Assembly: GCA_037481875.1 (NCBI GenBank)
Contig: JBBFKY010000003.1
Span: forward strand, 1-55,134
Origin: Desulfosoma sp.
GTDB lineage: Bacteria; Desulfobacterota; Syntrophobacteria; Syntrophobacterales; DSM-9756
Direction of reading: 5' to 3'
Length of the DNA stretch: 55,134 nt
In this document: positions 36,152 through 44,128 of the stretch, one piece after another
Numbering within the stretch: the stretch's first letter is position 1
How the letters are laid out: each line of letters starts with the position of its first letter
Made by a program: the position numbers and the translations under genes
Notes under the pieces: generated by a model
Told to the model about the DNA's origin: nothing
The model's database searches: none
Seen by the model: the letters and a program-made list of their open reading frames with translations, nothing else

Positions 36152-36218
36152 CCTATTGAGCGTTCATGGCGCTGAGGATGGCGGGCCATGAGGGAATACG
36201 GAAAAAGATTATCGGTTT

Positions 36219-36247
36219 AGGGGCGGACACGTGGGTCCGCCTCTATG
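36219..36247. repeat. REP palindrome in the convergent spacer
   Basis: AGGGGCGGAC, loop ACGTGG, GTCCGCCTCTA: a near-perfect copy of the dispersed repeat, between the convergent M48-TPR and DUF2333 genes. The 143-bp spacer holds nothing else identifiable. Confidence 0.8.
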
Positions 36248-36294
36248 GGGTTCTTTGGGATACGAAGAAATAATGAGGGTGGCCCTGAACCCTG

Positions 36295-37479
36295 CTAGAA
36301 TCGGCTCACAATCGCAATAAGGTGCGCGACTTCGGACAAGGGAGCGTTAAGATTCGCCCGATGGTTGGCGAAAAAACCGTCCAGATCCGCGTTCAGGACT
36401 ATCCATGGATCCATTTGTTCCGCCCGATGAAGTTCATGGAGGATTTCATCCATGATATCCACGGCGTCAATGGTTACCAGCTGCTCGTAGAAACCTACTC
36501 GGCACACCTTGAGGATTTCGTACATCACATGGGCAACCCCTTTGGCATAGTAAAAATAGTCATCCACATCAAACCAGCTCACAGTGCGCCCATCGGGATA
36601 CCGGTCGATAATGAGGCTTTTGTTCACATTGCCTAAGAGATCCCCATAGGTTTTCAGGAGCGACAGCAAATTATCCGTCCGATAATAAAAGTTGCGTCGA
36701 CCGGTTTTAAGCTTTTCCAAGAATTTTTTCAGGTGGTCCACGGCCTCGCCGTAGGAAGTTTCCGCTGAAGGAAACCAAAAGAGTGTGGCTTTGTTCATGA
36801 AAAGGTTAAGGGCGTCTTCCAAGTCTCGATCATAGGTGTCGGCTTCGCCCATGCGGGTGAGGCTGTCTTTGAGGCGCAGTGTCGTAAACCGCATGGCTTC
36901 CAGGACACCCAATTGGTAGTTGTTGATGTTGTCGGTGAAACGTCCCAGGATCAAGTCATTGGGGCGCCATCCCAGAAAACGCCCTTTCAGTTCGTATTCC
37001 ATAAGCTTGATCATGGTTTCCACGAAAGTCACGCCGGGTGTGGGCGAAATTTGGGGAAGTACCACTCCGTGCTCTTCATGTTTTTCCTCTTCGGCATGAC
37101 CGGGCAAAGCCGGAGCATGAAGCTCCACTTTTGGGGCGTGAGCCGCTTCTTTGGCTTGCGGCTGAACAGTCGGAACTCGGGGAACACCGGGTTGAGCCGG
37201 TGCCGGTTTCGTTTCCGGGACAGGACCCGCAGATGGTGCCTGGGAAGCAGGTGTTTCGGCCATAGGAGCCTGAGAAGGACTGGTTGGAGCCTTGGCATCG
37301 GTCATGGCTTGCGACGGTGTCGAACCAGTCCCTTCCAAGGTGTGTTTTTGCAAGGCCCAAGAACTTTCGGTGAAAAAAACGAGGGCGCTCAGCAAGAAAA
37401 ATCCAAAAAAAAGACATCCGAGTCCTCGTGTCCCGACACAGGACAAGGAGGCAGAAGACTTGCGCACGCATCGGCTCAT
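36295..37479 (-). CDS. DUF2333 family envelope protein
   Basis: 394 residues from MSRCVRKSS, with AAAGGAG before the ATG. A signal/anchor segment lies at about 20-42 (GCLFFGFFLLSALVFFTESSWALQ), followed by a Pro/Ala-rich linker (about 50-115) and a helical domain from about 128. The block ELKGRFLGWRPNDLILGRFTDNINNYQLGVLEAMRFTTLRLKDSL is the hallmark of DUF2333 as I know it. The role is unknown; an anchored periplasmic location is likely. queD lies 28 bp upstream in the same direction. Confidence 0.85.
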   Translation of the reverse strand: MSRCVRKSSASLSCVGTRGLGCLFFGFFLLSALVFFTESSWALQKHTLEGTGSTPSQAMTDAKAPTSPSQAPMAETPASQAPSAGPVPETKPAPAQPGVPRVPTVQPQAKEAAHAPKVELHAPALPGHAEEEKHEEHGVVLPQISPTPGVTFVETMIKLMEYELKGRFLGWRPNDLILGRFTDNINNYQLGVLEAMRFTTLRLKDSLTRMGEADTYDRDLEDALNLFMNKATLFWFPSAETSYGEAVDHLKKFLEKLKTGRRNFYYRTDNLLSLLKTYGDLLGNVNKSLIIDRYPDGRTVSWFDVDDYFYYAKGVAHVMYEILKVCRVGFYEQLVTIDAVDIMDEILHELHRAEQMDPWIVLNADLDGFFANHRANLNAPLSEVAHLIAIVSRF

Positions 37480-37507
37480 GGTCTGCTCCTTTTCTTCCAA
37501 AGGGCGA

Positions 37508-37882
37508 TTAGCGTTCCCCGTAGTATGTGGCACATGAATCCTTGGACTCCCATGCGGACACACTGTGCACTCGCCGGTGCGGCCCGTCCACGACGGGCGA
37601 AAGGGTCTCGAACAAAAACCTGGCGATTAGTTCCGAGGAGGGGTTCTTGTCCTGAAAATAAGGAAGATCATTGAGGTACTGATGGTCCAACTGATCCAAA
37701 GCCTTTCTGAGTGCTTCTTTCACCTCGCCGAAATCCATAAGCACACCGCTTTCATCCAAGCGGTCTCCACGGACCGTCACCTCCACTTTCCAGTTGTGGC
37801 CGTGAAGGTTCTCGCAACGCCCTCGAAAATTGCGCAGGTTATGCGCTGCGGCAAAATCCGCTCTCACTTTCACCTCATACAT
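37508..37882 (-). CDS. queD: 6-carboxy-5,6,7,8-tetrahydropterin synthase QueD
   Basis: Second step of queuosine/7-deazaguanine synthesis from dihydroneopterin triphosphate. 124 residues from MYEVKVRADFAAAHNLRNF, with AAAGGG and GGGAGG upstream. Zinc ligands are H14, H27 and H29, and the catalytic Cys is C23 in GRCENLHGHNW. VLMDFGEVKEALRKALDQLDHQYLNDLP and the C-terminal SVSAWESKDSCATYY complete the fold. No other que genes are in this window. Confidence 0.95.
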   Translation of the reverse strand: MYEVKVRADFAAAHNLRNFRGRCENLHGHNWKVEVTVRGDRLDESGVLMDFGEVKEALRKALDQLDHQYLNDLPYFQDKNPSSELIARFLFETLSPVVDGPHRRVHSVSAWESKDSCATYYGER

Positions 37883-38061
37883 GAACCCTTTGCACCTCCC
37901 GATTCTTTGCAAGCCGCTTCGCACACCTTTCGCCCGGCTCTGTCAAATTCGATTTCCCTTCAAGATCTTAGCCATTAAACTCAAGACCCCAAGGTTTGTC
38001 AATCGCCAGAACAGGCGTAAGGGCTTCGTGGGATGGTTGGTCTCGGCGTCCTTTTTGACTA

Positions 38062-38090
38062 TTGACAGGCATCGACGAATTCTTTAGAAA
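38062..38090 (+). promoter_or_regulatory. Promoter of tRNA-Met
   Basis: TTGACA (38062-38067), exactly 17 nt, TAGAAA (38085-38090), giving initiation about 6 nt before the mature tRNA. The rest of the queD-tRNA spacer (37883-38061) shows no gene. Confidence 0.8.
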
Positions 38091-38102
38091 GGGCCGGAAA
38101 AT

Positions 38103-38179
38103 GGCGGTGTAGCTCAGTCGGTCAGAGCATGCGGCTCATATCCGCAGTGTCCGGGGTTCGAAGCCCTGCACCGCCACCA
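38103..38179 (+). tRNA. tRNA-Met (CAU), elongator type, CCA encoded
   Basis: The acceptor pairs GGCGGTG with CACCGCC, then A and CCA. The anticodon loop is CTCATAT (anticodon CAT) on a GCGG/CCGC stem. The paired first base of the acceptor excludes the initiator. tRNA-Ile2 with a modified CAU cannot be excluded from sequence alone, but the body resembles elongator tRNA-Met of this bacterial group. Confidence 0.92.
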
Positions 38180-38190
38180 TTCCCTGGAAA

Positions 38191-38229
38191 AAAATGGGAC
38201 CGCCTGGATGAAGTCGGTCCCATTTTTTG
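38191..38229 (+). terminator. Intrinsic terminator after tRNA-Met
   Basis: AAAATGGGACCG (38191-38202), 12-nt loop, CGGTCCCATTTTTT. The perfect arms followed by T residues end the tRNA transcript before the ihf gene. Confidence 0.88.
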
Positions 38230-38231
38230 TA

Positions 38232-38258
38232 TTGAAATCCGATGGATGATCTTATAAA
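38232..38258 (+). promoter_or_regulatory. Candidate promoter of the IHF/HU gene
   Basis: TTGAAA (38232-38237), 15 nt, TATAAA (38253-38258). The spacing is short, but it lies directly after the tRNA terminator and about 95 bp before the start codon. Confidence 0.45.
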
Positions 38259-38352
38259 GGAACGAGAACGCAAGAAGAGATCGGGTCTTTGGTCCACGTG
38301 CACTCAGAAAACCCTGAGCGCTCATGAATCACGGAGAAGGAAAGGACAGAAA

Positions 38353-38640
38353 ATGACCTTGACCAAAGCACAGATCGTCGACAACCTCTTTGCCGAAAAC
38401 GTTTTCACCAAAGCGGAATCCGCTCAAATTGTGGAAACCCTCTTTGAAATCATCAAGCAAACCCTCGAAGACGGCGAAGATGTGCTTATCAGTGGATTCG
38501 GCAAATTCAGTGTGAAGCAAAAGAACCAGCGCCGAGGGCGGAATCCGCAAACCGGGGAACCCATTCAGCTGCCTCCGCGCCGTGTGGTGACTTTCAAATG
38601 TTCCGGGGTGCTGCGGGATCGCATCAACCACGGTAGGTGA
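38353..38640 (+). CDS. ihfA: Integration host factor / HU-like DNA-bending protein (IHF alpha type)
   Basis: 95 residues from MTLTKAQIVDNLFAENVFTKAESAQIVETLFEIIKQTLEDGEDVLISGFGKFSVKQK. The DNA-clamp arm RRGRNPQTGEPIQLPPRRVVTFKCSGVLRDRIN carries the intercalating proline context typical of IHF alpha. AAAGGA lies 7 nt before the ATG. Assignment to alpha rather than beta or HU rests on the arm sequence and the C-terminal helix. It is closely followed by the mla genes, which is unusual company. Confidence 0.9.
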   Translation: MTLTKAQIVDNLFAENVFTKAESAQIVETLFEIIKQTLEDGEDVLISGFGKFSVKQKNQRRGRNPQTGEPIQLPPRRVVTFKCSGVLRDRINHGR

Positions 38641-38645
38641 ATTTC

Positions 38646-38669
38646 ATGAGTGGCATCGTCCTTCCATGA
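38646..38669 (+). promoter_or_regulatory. Seven-codon mini-ORF coupled to mlaE
   Basis: ATG at 38646 has AGGTGA 5 nt upstream (overlapping the ihf stop) and reads MSGIVLP then TGA, whose first two bases are the TG of the mlaE ATG (ATGA overlap at 38666-38669). mlaE itself has no visible ribosome-binding site, so termination-reinitiation may load its ribosomes. Confidence 0.4.
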
Positions 38670-39796
38670 GGACCTCTCAAACACAGACGGACGTCGGGGA
38701 GCCCGGTTCTAGCGTATGGGCTCCCGTGGGTCCCCTCACCCTGAAGACCGTCACCGAGCACTGGATAACCCTACAAAACCTTTTGACGCAGCCATCCATG
38801 AGGCATCTGGTGGTGGATCTGTCCCAGGTGAACGCCGTGGACAGTTCCGGTTTGGTGCTGTTAAAGACTGCACGGGACCGCTGTGCTCGAGCTTCCATAG
38901 GGTTTGAACTGAGAGCTGTTCCCGAATCGTTTCAGGCTTTTTTTGCCTTTGGCGGCTTGGATCGTGCCAAGTCTGAAAAGGCACCTGTTCCGAGAATTTC
39001 TAAAGGATTCGTGACCCGGCTGGGGGAAACCGTCCTTGAAACATGGGACGAGCTGCGCCTCATGGTCTCTTTTGTGGGAAACGTCACCGTTGCATTTGTC
39101 CATTGTTGTTTTGACCCCAGGCGCTTTCGCCTTCGAGAAGTTTTCTACTATGTGCAACGATCCGGGTCGGAAGCCATGCCCATTGTGTTCCTGGTAAGCT
39201 TTCTCATGGGCCTTATCATGGCTTTTCAAGCCGCGGTGCAACTCAGGCAATTCGGCGCCAACATCTTTGTGGCGGACCTGGTCAGCTTGGCCCTGACTCG
39301 AGAACTAGGCCCTCTCATGACAGCCATTATCCTCGCAGGTCGGTCCGCCGCAGCTTTCGCGGCGGAAATCGGCACCATGAAAGTCAATGAGGAAGTGGAC
39401 GCCCTCACGGTCATGGGTTTCAACGTCACAGAGTTCCTCATTATGCCCAAGGTGACCGCCTTGGCCGTCTCGGGGCCTTTGCTCACCGTCTTTGCCAACG
39501 CCTCAGGAATCTTTGGCGGCCTGGTGGTGGGAATGCTCGGGTTGGACCTGACCCCGGCAAGTTTCCTGTTGGAAGTGGGGCAGATTCTCACAGCGGCCGA
39601 TGTGCTGTCGGGTCTTGCCAAGAGTTTGGTCTTTGCGGTTTTGGTGGCCCTGGTGGGATGTCTTCGCGGTTTGCAGACCGAAAAATCGGCGGACAGCGTG
39701 GGCCGTATGACCACATCGGCCGTGGTCACATCCATTTTCATGATCATTTTGGCCGATGCGGTCTTTACCGTGCTTTTTCATGTGTTTGACATCTAG
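38666..39796 (+). CDS. mlaE: STAS-MlaE lipid ABC transporter permease
   Basis: Permease of the phospholipid transporter that maintains outer-membrane asymmetry. 376 residues: an N-terminal STAS domain (about 20-105: MRHLVVDLSQVNAVDSSGLVLLKTARDRC) fused to MlaE (about 130-376), with FVHCCFDPRRFRLREVFYYVQRSGSEAMPIVFLVSFLMGLIMAFQ, RELGPLMTAIILAGRSAAAFAAEIGTMKVNEEVDAL and several membrane helices. In E. coli the STAS protein MlaB is separate; here it is fused, as in many proteobacteria. mlaF follows after 14 bp. Confidence 0.94.
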   Translation: MRTSQTQTDVGEPGSSVWAPVGPLTLKTVTEHWITLQNLLTQPSMRHLVVDLSQVNAVDSSGLVLLKTARDRCARASIGFELRAVPESFQAFFAFGGLDRAKSEKAPVPRISKGFVTRLGETVLETWDELRLMVSFVGNVTVAFVHCCFDPRRFRLREVFYYVQRSGSEAMPIVFLVSFLMGLIMAFQAAVQLRQFGANIFVADLVSLALTRELGPLMTAIILAGRSAAAFAAEIGTMKVNEEVDALTVMGFNVTEFLIMPKVTALAVSGPLLTVFANASGIFGGLVVGMLGLDLTPASFLLEVGQILTAADVLSGLAKSLVFAVLVALVGCLRGLQTEKSADSVGRMTTSAVVTSIFMIILADAVFTVLFHVFDI

Positions 39797-39810
39797 AAGG
39801 CTCTTCGACG

Positions 39811-40614
39811 ATGGAGAATGGCACGGATGATGTTTTGATCCGCACCGACGGACTGACTCTGGGCTACGGGGACCGTGTGATCTTGGAAGATGTGACTTTT
39901 TCCGTCCATGCCGGCGAAATCGTCACTGTTTTGGGCGGCAGCGGTTGCGGCAAGAGCACGCTCCTCAAGGCCCTGATCGGGCTTCTTCGTCCGATTCGAG
40001 GATCCGCATGGATTCGAGGCCATTGTATCACGGGCGAGGACCGGGATACGGTGCTGCATACGGTTCGTCGCCATATCGGCGTTCTTTTTCAATACGGCGC
40101 GCTGCTGGGATCCCTTTCCATTGCGGACAACGTGGCGATGCCGCTTGAAGAATTCACTCAACTGCCCCGACGACTTATTGAAGAAATCGTGAGGTTCAAA
40201 TTGGAACTCGTGGGTCTGGAAGACTTCGCTCATTTTATGCCGTCTGAACTGAGCGGCGGCATGCGCAAGCGGGCGGCTTTGGCGCGAGCCATGGCGTTGG
40301 ACCCGGAGATTCTTTTTTGTGACGAACCTTCCGCAGGCCTGGATCCTATCACCGCCGCCGAATTGGACGAACTGCTTCTGGAATGCAACCGTGCTCTTGG
40401 GATAACCATGCTGGTCATTACCCACGAACTTGCCAGTATAGAAACCATTTCCACTCGGTGCATCATGCTGGACAAATCAGCTCGAGGCGTCATCGCCGTC
40501 GGAACTCCGGAACAATTGAAAAAGGAAAACACGGATCCAAGAGTTCGCGCTTTCTTTCACCGCGAACCGGCTTGGCTGCGTTCGGCCGGCTTGGATACGG
40601 ATGTGCCTCGCTGA
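39811..40614 (+). CDS. mlaF: Lipid ABC transporter ATPase MlaF
   Basis: ATP-binding subunit paired with MlaE. 267 residues: Walker A GGSGCGKST (42-50), signature LSGGMRKRAALARAMALDPEILFCDEPSAGLDPITAAELDELL with Walker B, and an H-loop in MLVITHELASI. The Q-loop context is VLFQYGALLGSLS, typical of Mla/Ttg2A ATPases. GAAGG precedes the ATG. Confidence 0.96.
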   Translation: MENGTDDVLIRTDGLTLGYGDRVILEDVTFSVHAGEIVTVLGGSGCGKSTLLKALIGLLRPIRGSAWIRGHCITGEDRDTVLHTVRRHIGVLFQYGALLGSLSIADNVAMPLEEFTQLPRRLIEEIVRFKLELVGLEDFAHFMPSELSGGMRKRAALARAMALDPEILFCDEPSAGLDPITAAELDELLLECNRALGITMLVITHELASIETISTRCIMLDKSARGVIAVGTPEQLKKENTDPRVRAFFHREPAWLRSAGLDTDVPR

Positions 40615-40625
40615 GGAGGATTGCT

Positions 40626-41627
40626 GTGGGTCGTCCTTTAAGCCCTTTTCGTATCGGCCTTTTTGTGCTCTCTTGCGGCCTTTTGGGTATCGTCGCCGTT
40701 ATCTGGCTTGGCGCTTCCCATCTTTTGGAAAGCACGCAAGCCTACGTGACTTATTTTGACGAGTCGGTCAAAGGCCTTCAAAAGGATGCCATCGTCAATT
40801 ACCGAGGAATCGCTGTGGGTCGTGTGGTGTCCATAGGACTTGGGCCCGATGGGCGTCTCATTGAAGTGGTCATGCATCTTCGTTCGGATTTTCCCATCGA
40901 CGACACTCTAGCCATTCGATTACGTGAACAAGGCATCACAGGATTGAGGTTTCTGGAAATTGACACCGCGCCCCCAAATACCGCTGATCTTACGCCCAAG
41001 GTGGATTTTCAACCTCCGTACCCCGTGATCCGTTCCTATCCTTCCGAAATCGAGGAACTGAAAATGGCCTTGGAAAGCCTTTATGCAAAAATTTCGGCCA
41101 TAGACTTAGAAGGTCTCACGGAACAATGGAAAAAGCTTGGGGCTTCCGTCGCCGGTGTGGTCGAAGGAGAAGATCTTTCCGCAACCCTCAAGAACCTTCG
41201 ACTAGGGACGGAAGCTCTCGCTCGCTTGGGCGAAAACCTGGAAACCACCTGGAACCGCAACGACTTGGAATCTCTCAAAAACGATCTGCGTCATGGCGTG
41301 GAAAACTTTTCCAAGACAGCCTCCTACCTGGAAAAGGTCACCGGATCTCAGGATTTTCGTAAAAGTATTAAGAATCTTGAAGAGGGGTTAGCCTCAGCCA
41401 AGGAAACCGCTCAAACCCTGGCGGCCATGTCCCAAGAAACCCACGAAACCATGACCCGATGGAAAGGTCAAACCCAGGAAAGCCTGGTCCTGCTGAACCA
41501 AAACCTCTATGCCCTCAAAAACCTTTTGGATCAATTGACCGCCACCGTGCGTGCCTTGCATGAAGAGCCCCAAAAGATCTTCTTTCCTGGACGATCCCAA
41601 GATCCCTTGGAGAGGCAAAAACGATGA
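40626..41627 (+). CDS. mlaD: MCE-domain lipid-binding protein MlaD
   Basis: Inner-membrane-anchored substrate carrier of the Mla system. GTG start with GAGGAGG about 6 nt upstream; it reads VGRPLSPFRIGLFVLSCGLLGIVAVIWLGASHLL, one membrane helix. The MCE domain follows at about 45-125 (YVTYFDESVKGLQKDAIVNYRGIAVGRVVSIGL, DDTLAIRLREQGITGLRFLEID). A long helical C-terminal region (about 150-325) fits the multi-helix periplasmic assembly of longer MCE proteins. 333 residues, longer than E. coli MlaD (about 180). It overlaps the lipoprotein gene by ATGA. Confidence 0.93.
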   Translation: MGRPLSPFRIGLFVLSCGLLGIVAVIWLGASHLLESTQAYVTYFDESVKGLQKDAIVNYRGIAVGRVVSIGLGPDGRLIEVVMHLRSDFPIDDTLAIRLREQGITGLRFLEIDTAPPNTADLTPKVDFQPPYPVIRSYPSEIEELKMALESLYAKISAIDLEGLTEQWKKLGASVAGVVEGEDLSATLKNLRLGTEALARLGENLETTWNRNDLESLKNDLRHGVENFSKTASYLEKVTGSQDFRKSIKNLEEGLASAKETAQTLAAMSQETHETMTRWKGQTQESLVLLNQNLYALKNLLDQLTATVRALHEEPQKIFFPGRSQDPLERQKR

Positions 41628-42253
41628 AAATGAAGGTTTTCTTCGCTATGGCGTGCCTTATGGCTATAACGGCTGGAGGATGCTCCGCCCTGTTTCCCAC
41701 TTCGGCTCCTCCTATGTACTACCAAATCCAGGTCCCGCTCAAATCGCTCCAAGTCTGCAATAGCCCGAAGAAGGAACCTCTGCGTATATGGCCCTTGGAC
41801 GGCCCGGCTCCTTACGATCGCAACGCCTTGGTGCTCATGACCTCTTCCCATACTGTGCAGGTTTCATCCCGGCACCGTTGGATCACCAATCCCGGAGAAA
41901 TGCTCGCTCAGGCGGTCACGGAAGCGGCTCTTCAGGCCCAGATCTTTTCCGTGGTTAATGTGCCTGGAAGTCCGGGATCTGTGCCGGAACTGCAGCTGGC
42001 AGGCCGTATCCGTGAATTTGCTTTTCACGTGGATCAAGAAAAGACGCAAGCGGTGCTGGATGTGCGAATCATCCTATGGCGGGAAGCAAAACCCCAAATA
42101 ATCGTCTTTCAAAAAAGCTATCGTGTCACCGAACCCGCCTTCAAAGACGCCTCACCGGAAGAACTCACCGAAACCATGAGCCGGGCGGTGGCACGATGGA
42201 TTCAGGAACTGATGAACGATCTTTGTCAAGCTTCCCTGAACAAAGTTTCGTAA
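41624..42253 (+). CDS. ABC-type transport auxiliary lipoprotein (PqiC-like)
   Basis: 209 residues. Signal peptide MKMKVFFAMACLMAITAGGC with the lipidated cysteine at about residue 20 (lipobox AGGC, weak). The mature part, APPMYYQIQVPLK through LRIWPLDGPAPYDRNALVLMTSSHTVQVSSRHRWITNPGEMLAQAVTEAAL, matches the family of auxiliary lipoproteins accompanying MCE transporters (PqiC/ABC_trans_aux). It probably reaches from the outer membrane to the MlaD assembly. Translationally coupled to mlaD; no mlaC-like gene follows. Confidence 0.87.
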   Translation: MKMKVFFAMACLMAITAGGCSALFPTSAPPMYYQIQVPLKSLQVCNSPKKEPLRIWPLDGPAPYDRNALVLMTSSHTVQVSSRHRWITNPGEMLAQAVTEAALQAQIFSVVNVPGSPGSVPELQLAGRIREFAFHVDQEKTQAVLDVRIILWREAKPQIIVFQKSYRVTEPAFKDASPEELTETMSRAVARWIQELMNDLCQASLNKVS

Positions 42254-42763
42254 ACCGCCGAGAAGAGGCGTCACCCCAGCATAAGGGTGCGGGCTTTGCT
42301 CCTATGAGCCTTTCAAGAATGCCTGCATATTCCCCCATTGGGAAAACGCGAAGCTGTTTTCATAAGGAACTGCGTTTCATACGGATCCGTCTGGCCTAGG
42401 AATTTTCATGAAAATGGACTGTGGACCATAGATCCTAGATCGTAGGGGCGGTCACATCGGTCCACCCCTACAGAATTCGCCGCGAAAAGTGGCGATCGGT
42501 TCGACCTTTCGCGACTTTGGCCATCGGCTGGACTCATGGCGTGGTCCCGGGGGCGGTCACATGGGTCCGCCCCCTACAGACTATTATCAGAACAATGCCA
42601 GGTCTCGCGTTTAAAGTGAAGGACCAGGCCCACATCAATTGAACCCTGTAAAGGCGGACCTGCGTGTCCGCCCCCACAAAATGTGCTGGGACAAGGGGAA
42701 CCGGTGCGATCCTACAGAAGGTGGTGCGACAGGGGGACAATCGGTCCGCCTGCGCAGGCTTTT
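42254..42763. other. REP cluster between mla operon and dnaA-like gene
   Basis: Four copies of the dispersed palindrome in about 320 bp: 42442-42472 (GTAGGGGCGGTC, loop, GGTCCACCCCTAC), 42549-42575 (GGGGCGGTC, loop, GGTCCGCCCCC), 42648-42679 (AGGCGGACC, loop, GTCCGCCCCC) and a half copy 42731-42759 that runs into the 3' end of the dnaA-like gene. No gene is present. A compact GCCTGCGCAGGC followed by six T (42748-42765) could weakly terminate plus-strand read-through from mla. Confidence 0.75.
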
Positions 42764-44128
42764 TTACTCGTCGAGGCACCGGGTTTCAATTCTTCGAGAA
42801 ACATGTTCCAGGTGCTTTCTCAACGCGCTGTTCTTGCGATTCAGTTCTTGCTCCACTTTTTTGATGGCGTAGATCACCGTGCTGTGGCTGCGACCAAAGG
42901 CCTGCGCAATGGTGTTCAGGGATTCCTTCGTGTACTGGCGGCACAAGTACATGGCCAGCTGACGGGCTTCCGAGATGCGCCGGCTGCGCCCCTTGGCCCG
43001 AAGGTCTTGTTCCTGAAGACCGAAGCTTTTGCACACGGCACTGGTCACATGGGACACATCCAAGGTGGGTAGATATTCCAGAATGGTTTGCGTCACGTCT
43101 CGAGCCAAATTCAAGGAGATGGGAATGCCAAGAATACTGCTCTTGGCTATCAGGCCCACAAGACAACTTTCCAGCTGACGCACGTCGGAGGTCACTCGAT
43201 CCGCCAGGAATTCCACCACCTCCATGGGAAGCTGCACATTGTCGCAGGCCGCTTTGCGAAGAATGATTTCCTTCCGGGTGTGAAAGTCCGGCCGATCAAT
43301 GGGTGCCACCAGAAGCCCTCCCAGGCGGGATCGCAGTTCACGATTGAGCTTAGGGATGTCCTTTGGAGAGGTTTTTCCTGTGCAGATGATTCGGCGTCCT
43401 CGGTCCAAGATTTCATCCAGCGTGTAGATCAGTTCGTCCTGTATCTTGCGCTTGCCGCTAAAAAATTCCACCTTTTCCAAGAGAAGAATGTCGCATTCAT
43501 CCCGGTAGATTCTCTTGAATTCTTCAATTCGATCCCTTTTGAGGGCGGCTACCATCTCGTTGGTGAACTGTTCCGCCGTCACATACCGCACACGCACATT
43601 GGGGGCTTGGTGGGCCAGGAAGTTCCCGACGGCATGGGTAAGATGGCTTTTTCCCAAACCTGGATCAGCCATGAGATACACGGACTGGTGATGAAAGCCT
43701 CTTTGCGCCGTCATGGCCATGCAGGTGGCATAAGCAAAGTGATTGGATTGACCGACCACAAATTGATCAAAGGTGAACCTGGGATTGAACGGGGACCGTG
43801 TCGGCTGTCCAATATCTAAAAAGGTAAGCTGTCCCGAAGGACGTTCCCGAATGAATTCCTCCTCGTCTTTGGCTTCCTCCTGAGCCCTCTGCGTAAGGAT
43901 TTCAAACCGGCATTCCTTCAATTGAGGAAAACGCTCTCGGGCCGCTTCTAAAATGCGACGAGCCAAATGGCCGCGCACCCAATCGGCATGGAACTTGTTT
44001 TGACATCCAAGGGTAAGGCGGTGTCCGTCAAAGCTGATAAAGGAAAGGGTGGCCACATAGAAGTCGTACTGTCCCCTGGAAAGGCCCTGCTGAAGCTTTT
44101 CACAGACGGCATTCCATTCATGCTGCAT
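42764..44128 (-). CDS. dnaA: DnaA-family replication initiator-like protein with degenerate ATPase motifs
   Basis: 454 residues from MQHEWNAVCEKLQQG, chosen because GGGAGG lies 8 nt upstream; ATG at 44155 has no spacing for a ribosome-binding site. Domain I (1-75), a short linker and the AAA+ core (about 115-330) are followed by the DNA-binding domain (RSRRISEARQLAMYLCRQYTKESLNTIAQAFGRSHSTVIYAIKKVEQEL). Walker A is ADPGLGKS (154-161) rather than G-G-V-G-L-G-K-T, Walker B LLLEKVEFF has E218-K219 instead of D-D, and sensor I reads ICTGKTSPKD instead of LTSD-type. It is not near dnaN, recF or rpmH. It may be a second, regulatory DnaA paralogue rather than the initiator itself. Confidence 0.88.
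   Translation of the reverse strand: MQHEWNAVCEKLQQGLSRGQYDFYVATLSFISFDGHRLTLGCQNKFHADWVRGHLARRILEAARERFPQLKECRFEILTQRAQEEAKDEEEFIRERPSGQLTFLDIGQPTRSPFNPRFTFDQFVVGQSNHFAYATCMAMTAQRGFHHQSVYLMADPGLGKSHLTHAVGNFLAHQAPNVRVRYVTAEQFTNEMVAALKRDRIEEFKRIYRDECDILLLEKVEFFSGKRKIQDELIYTLDEILDRGRRIICTGKTSPKDIPKLNRELRSRLGGLLVAPIDRPDFHTRKEIILRKAACDNVQLPMEVVEFLADRVTSDVRQLESCLVGLIAKSSILGIPISLNLARDVTQTILEYLPTLDVSHVTSAVCKSFGLQEQDLRAKGRSRRISEARQLAMYLCRQYTKESLNTIAQAFGRSHSTVIYAIKKVEQELNRKNSALRKHLEHVSRRIETRCLDE

Noticed and set aside
42748-42765. GCCTGCGCAGGC plus six T as a dedicated terminator
   Set aside because: The stem is too short with a 4-nt loop, it lies 500 bp beyond the nearest plus-strand gene and overlaps a REP half and the dnaA-like stop codon.
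43088-43819. 243-codon plus-strand frame opposite the dnaA-like gene
   Set aside because: Antisense shadow of the AAA+ coding region.
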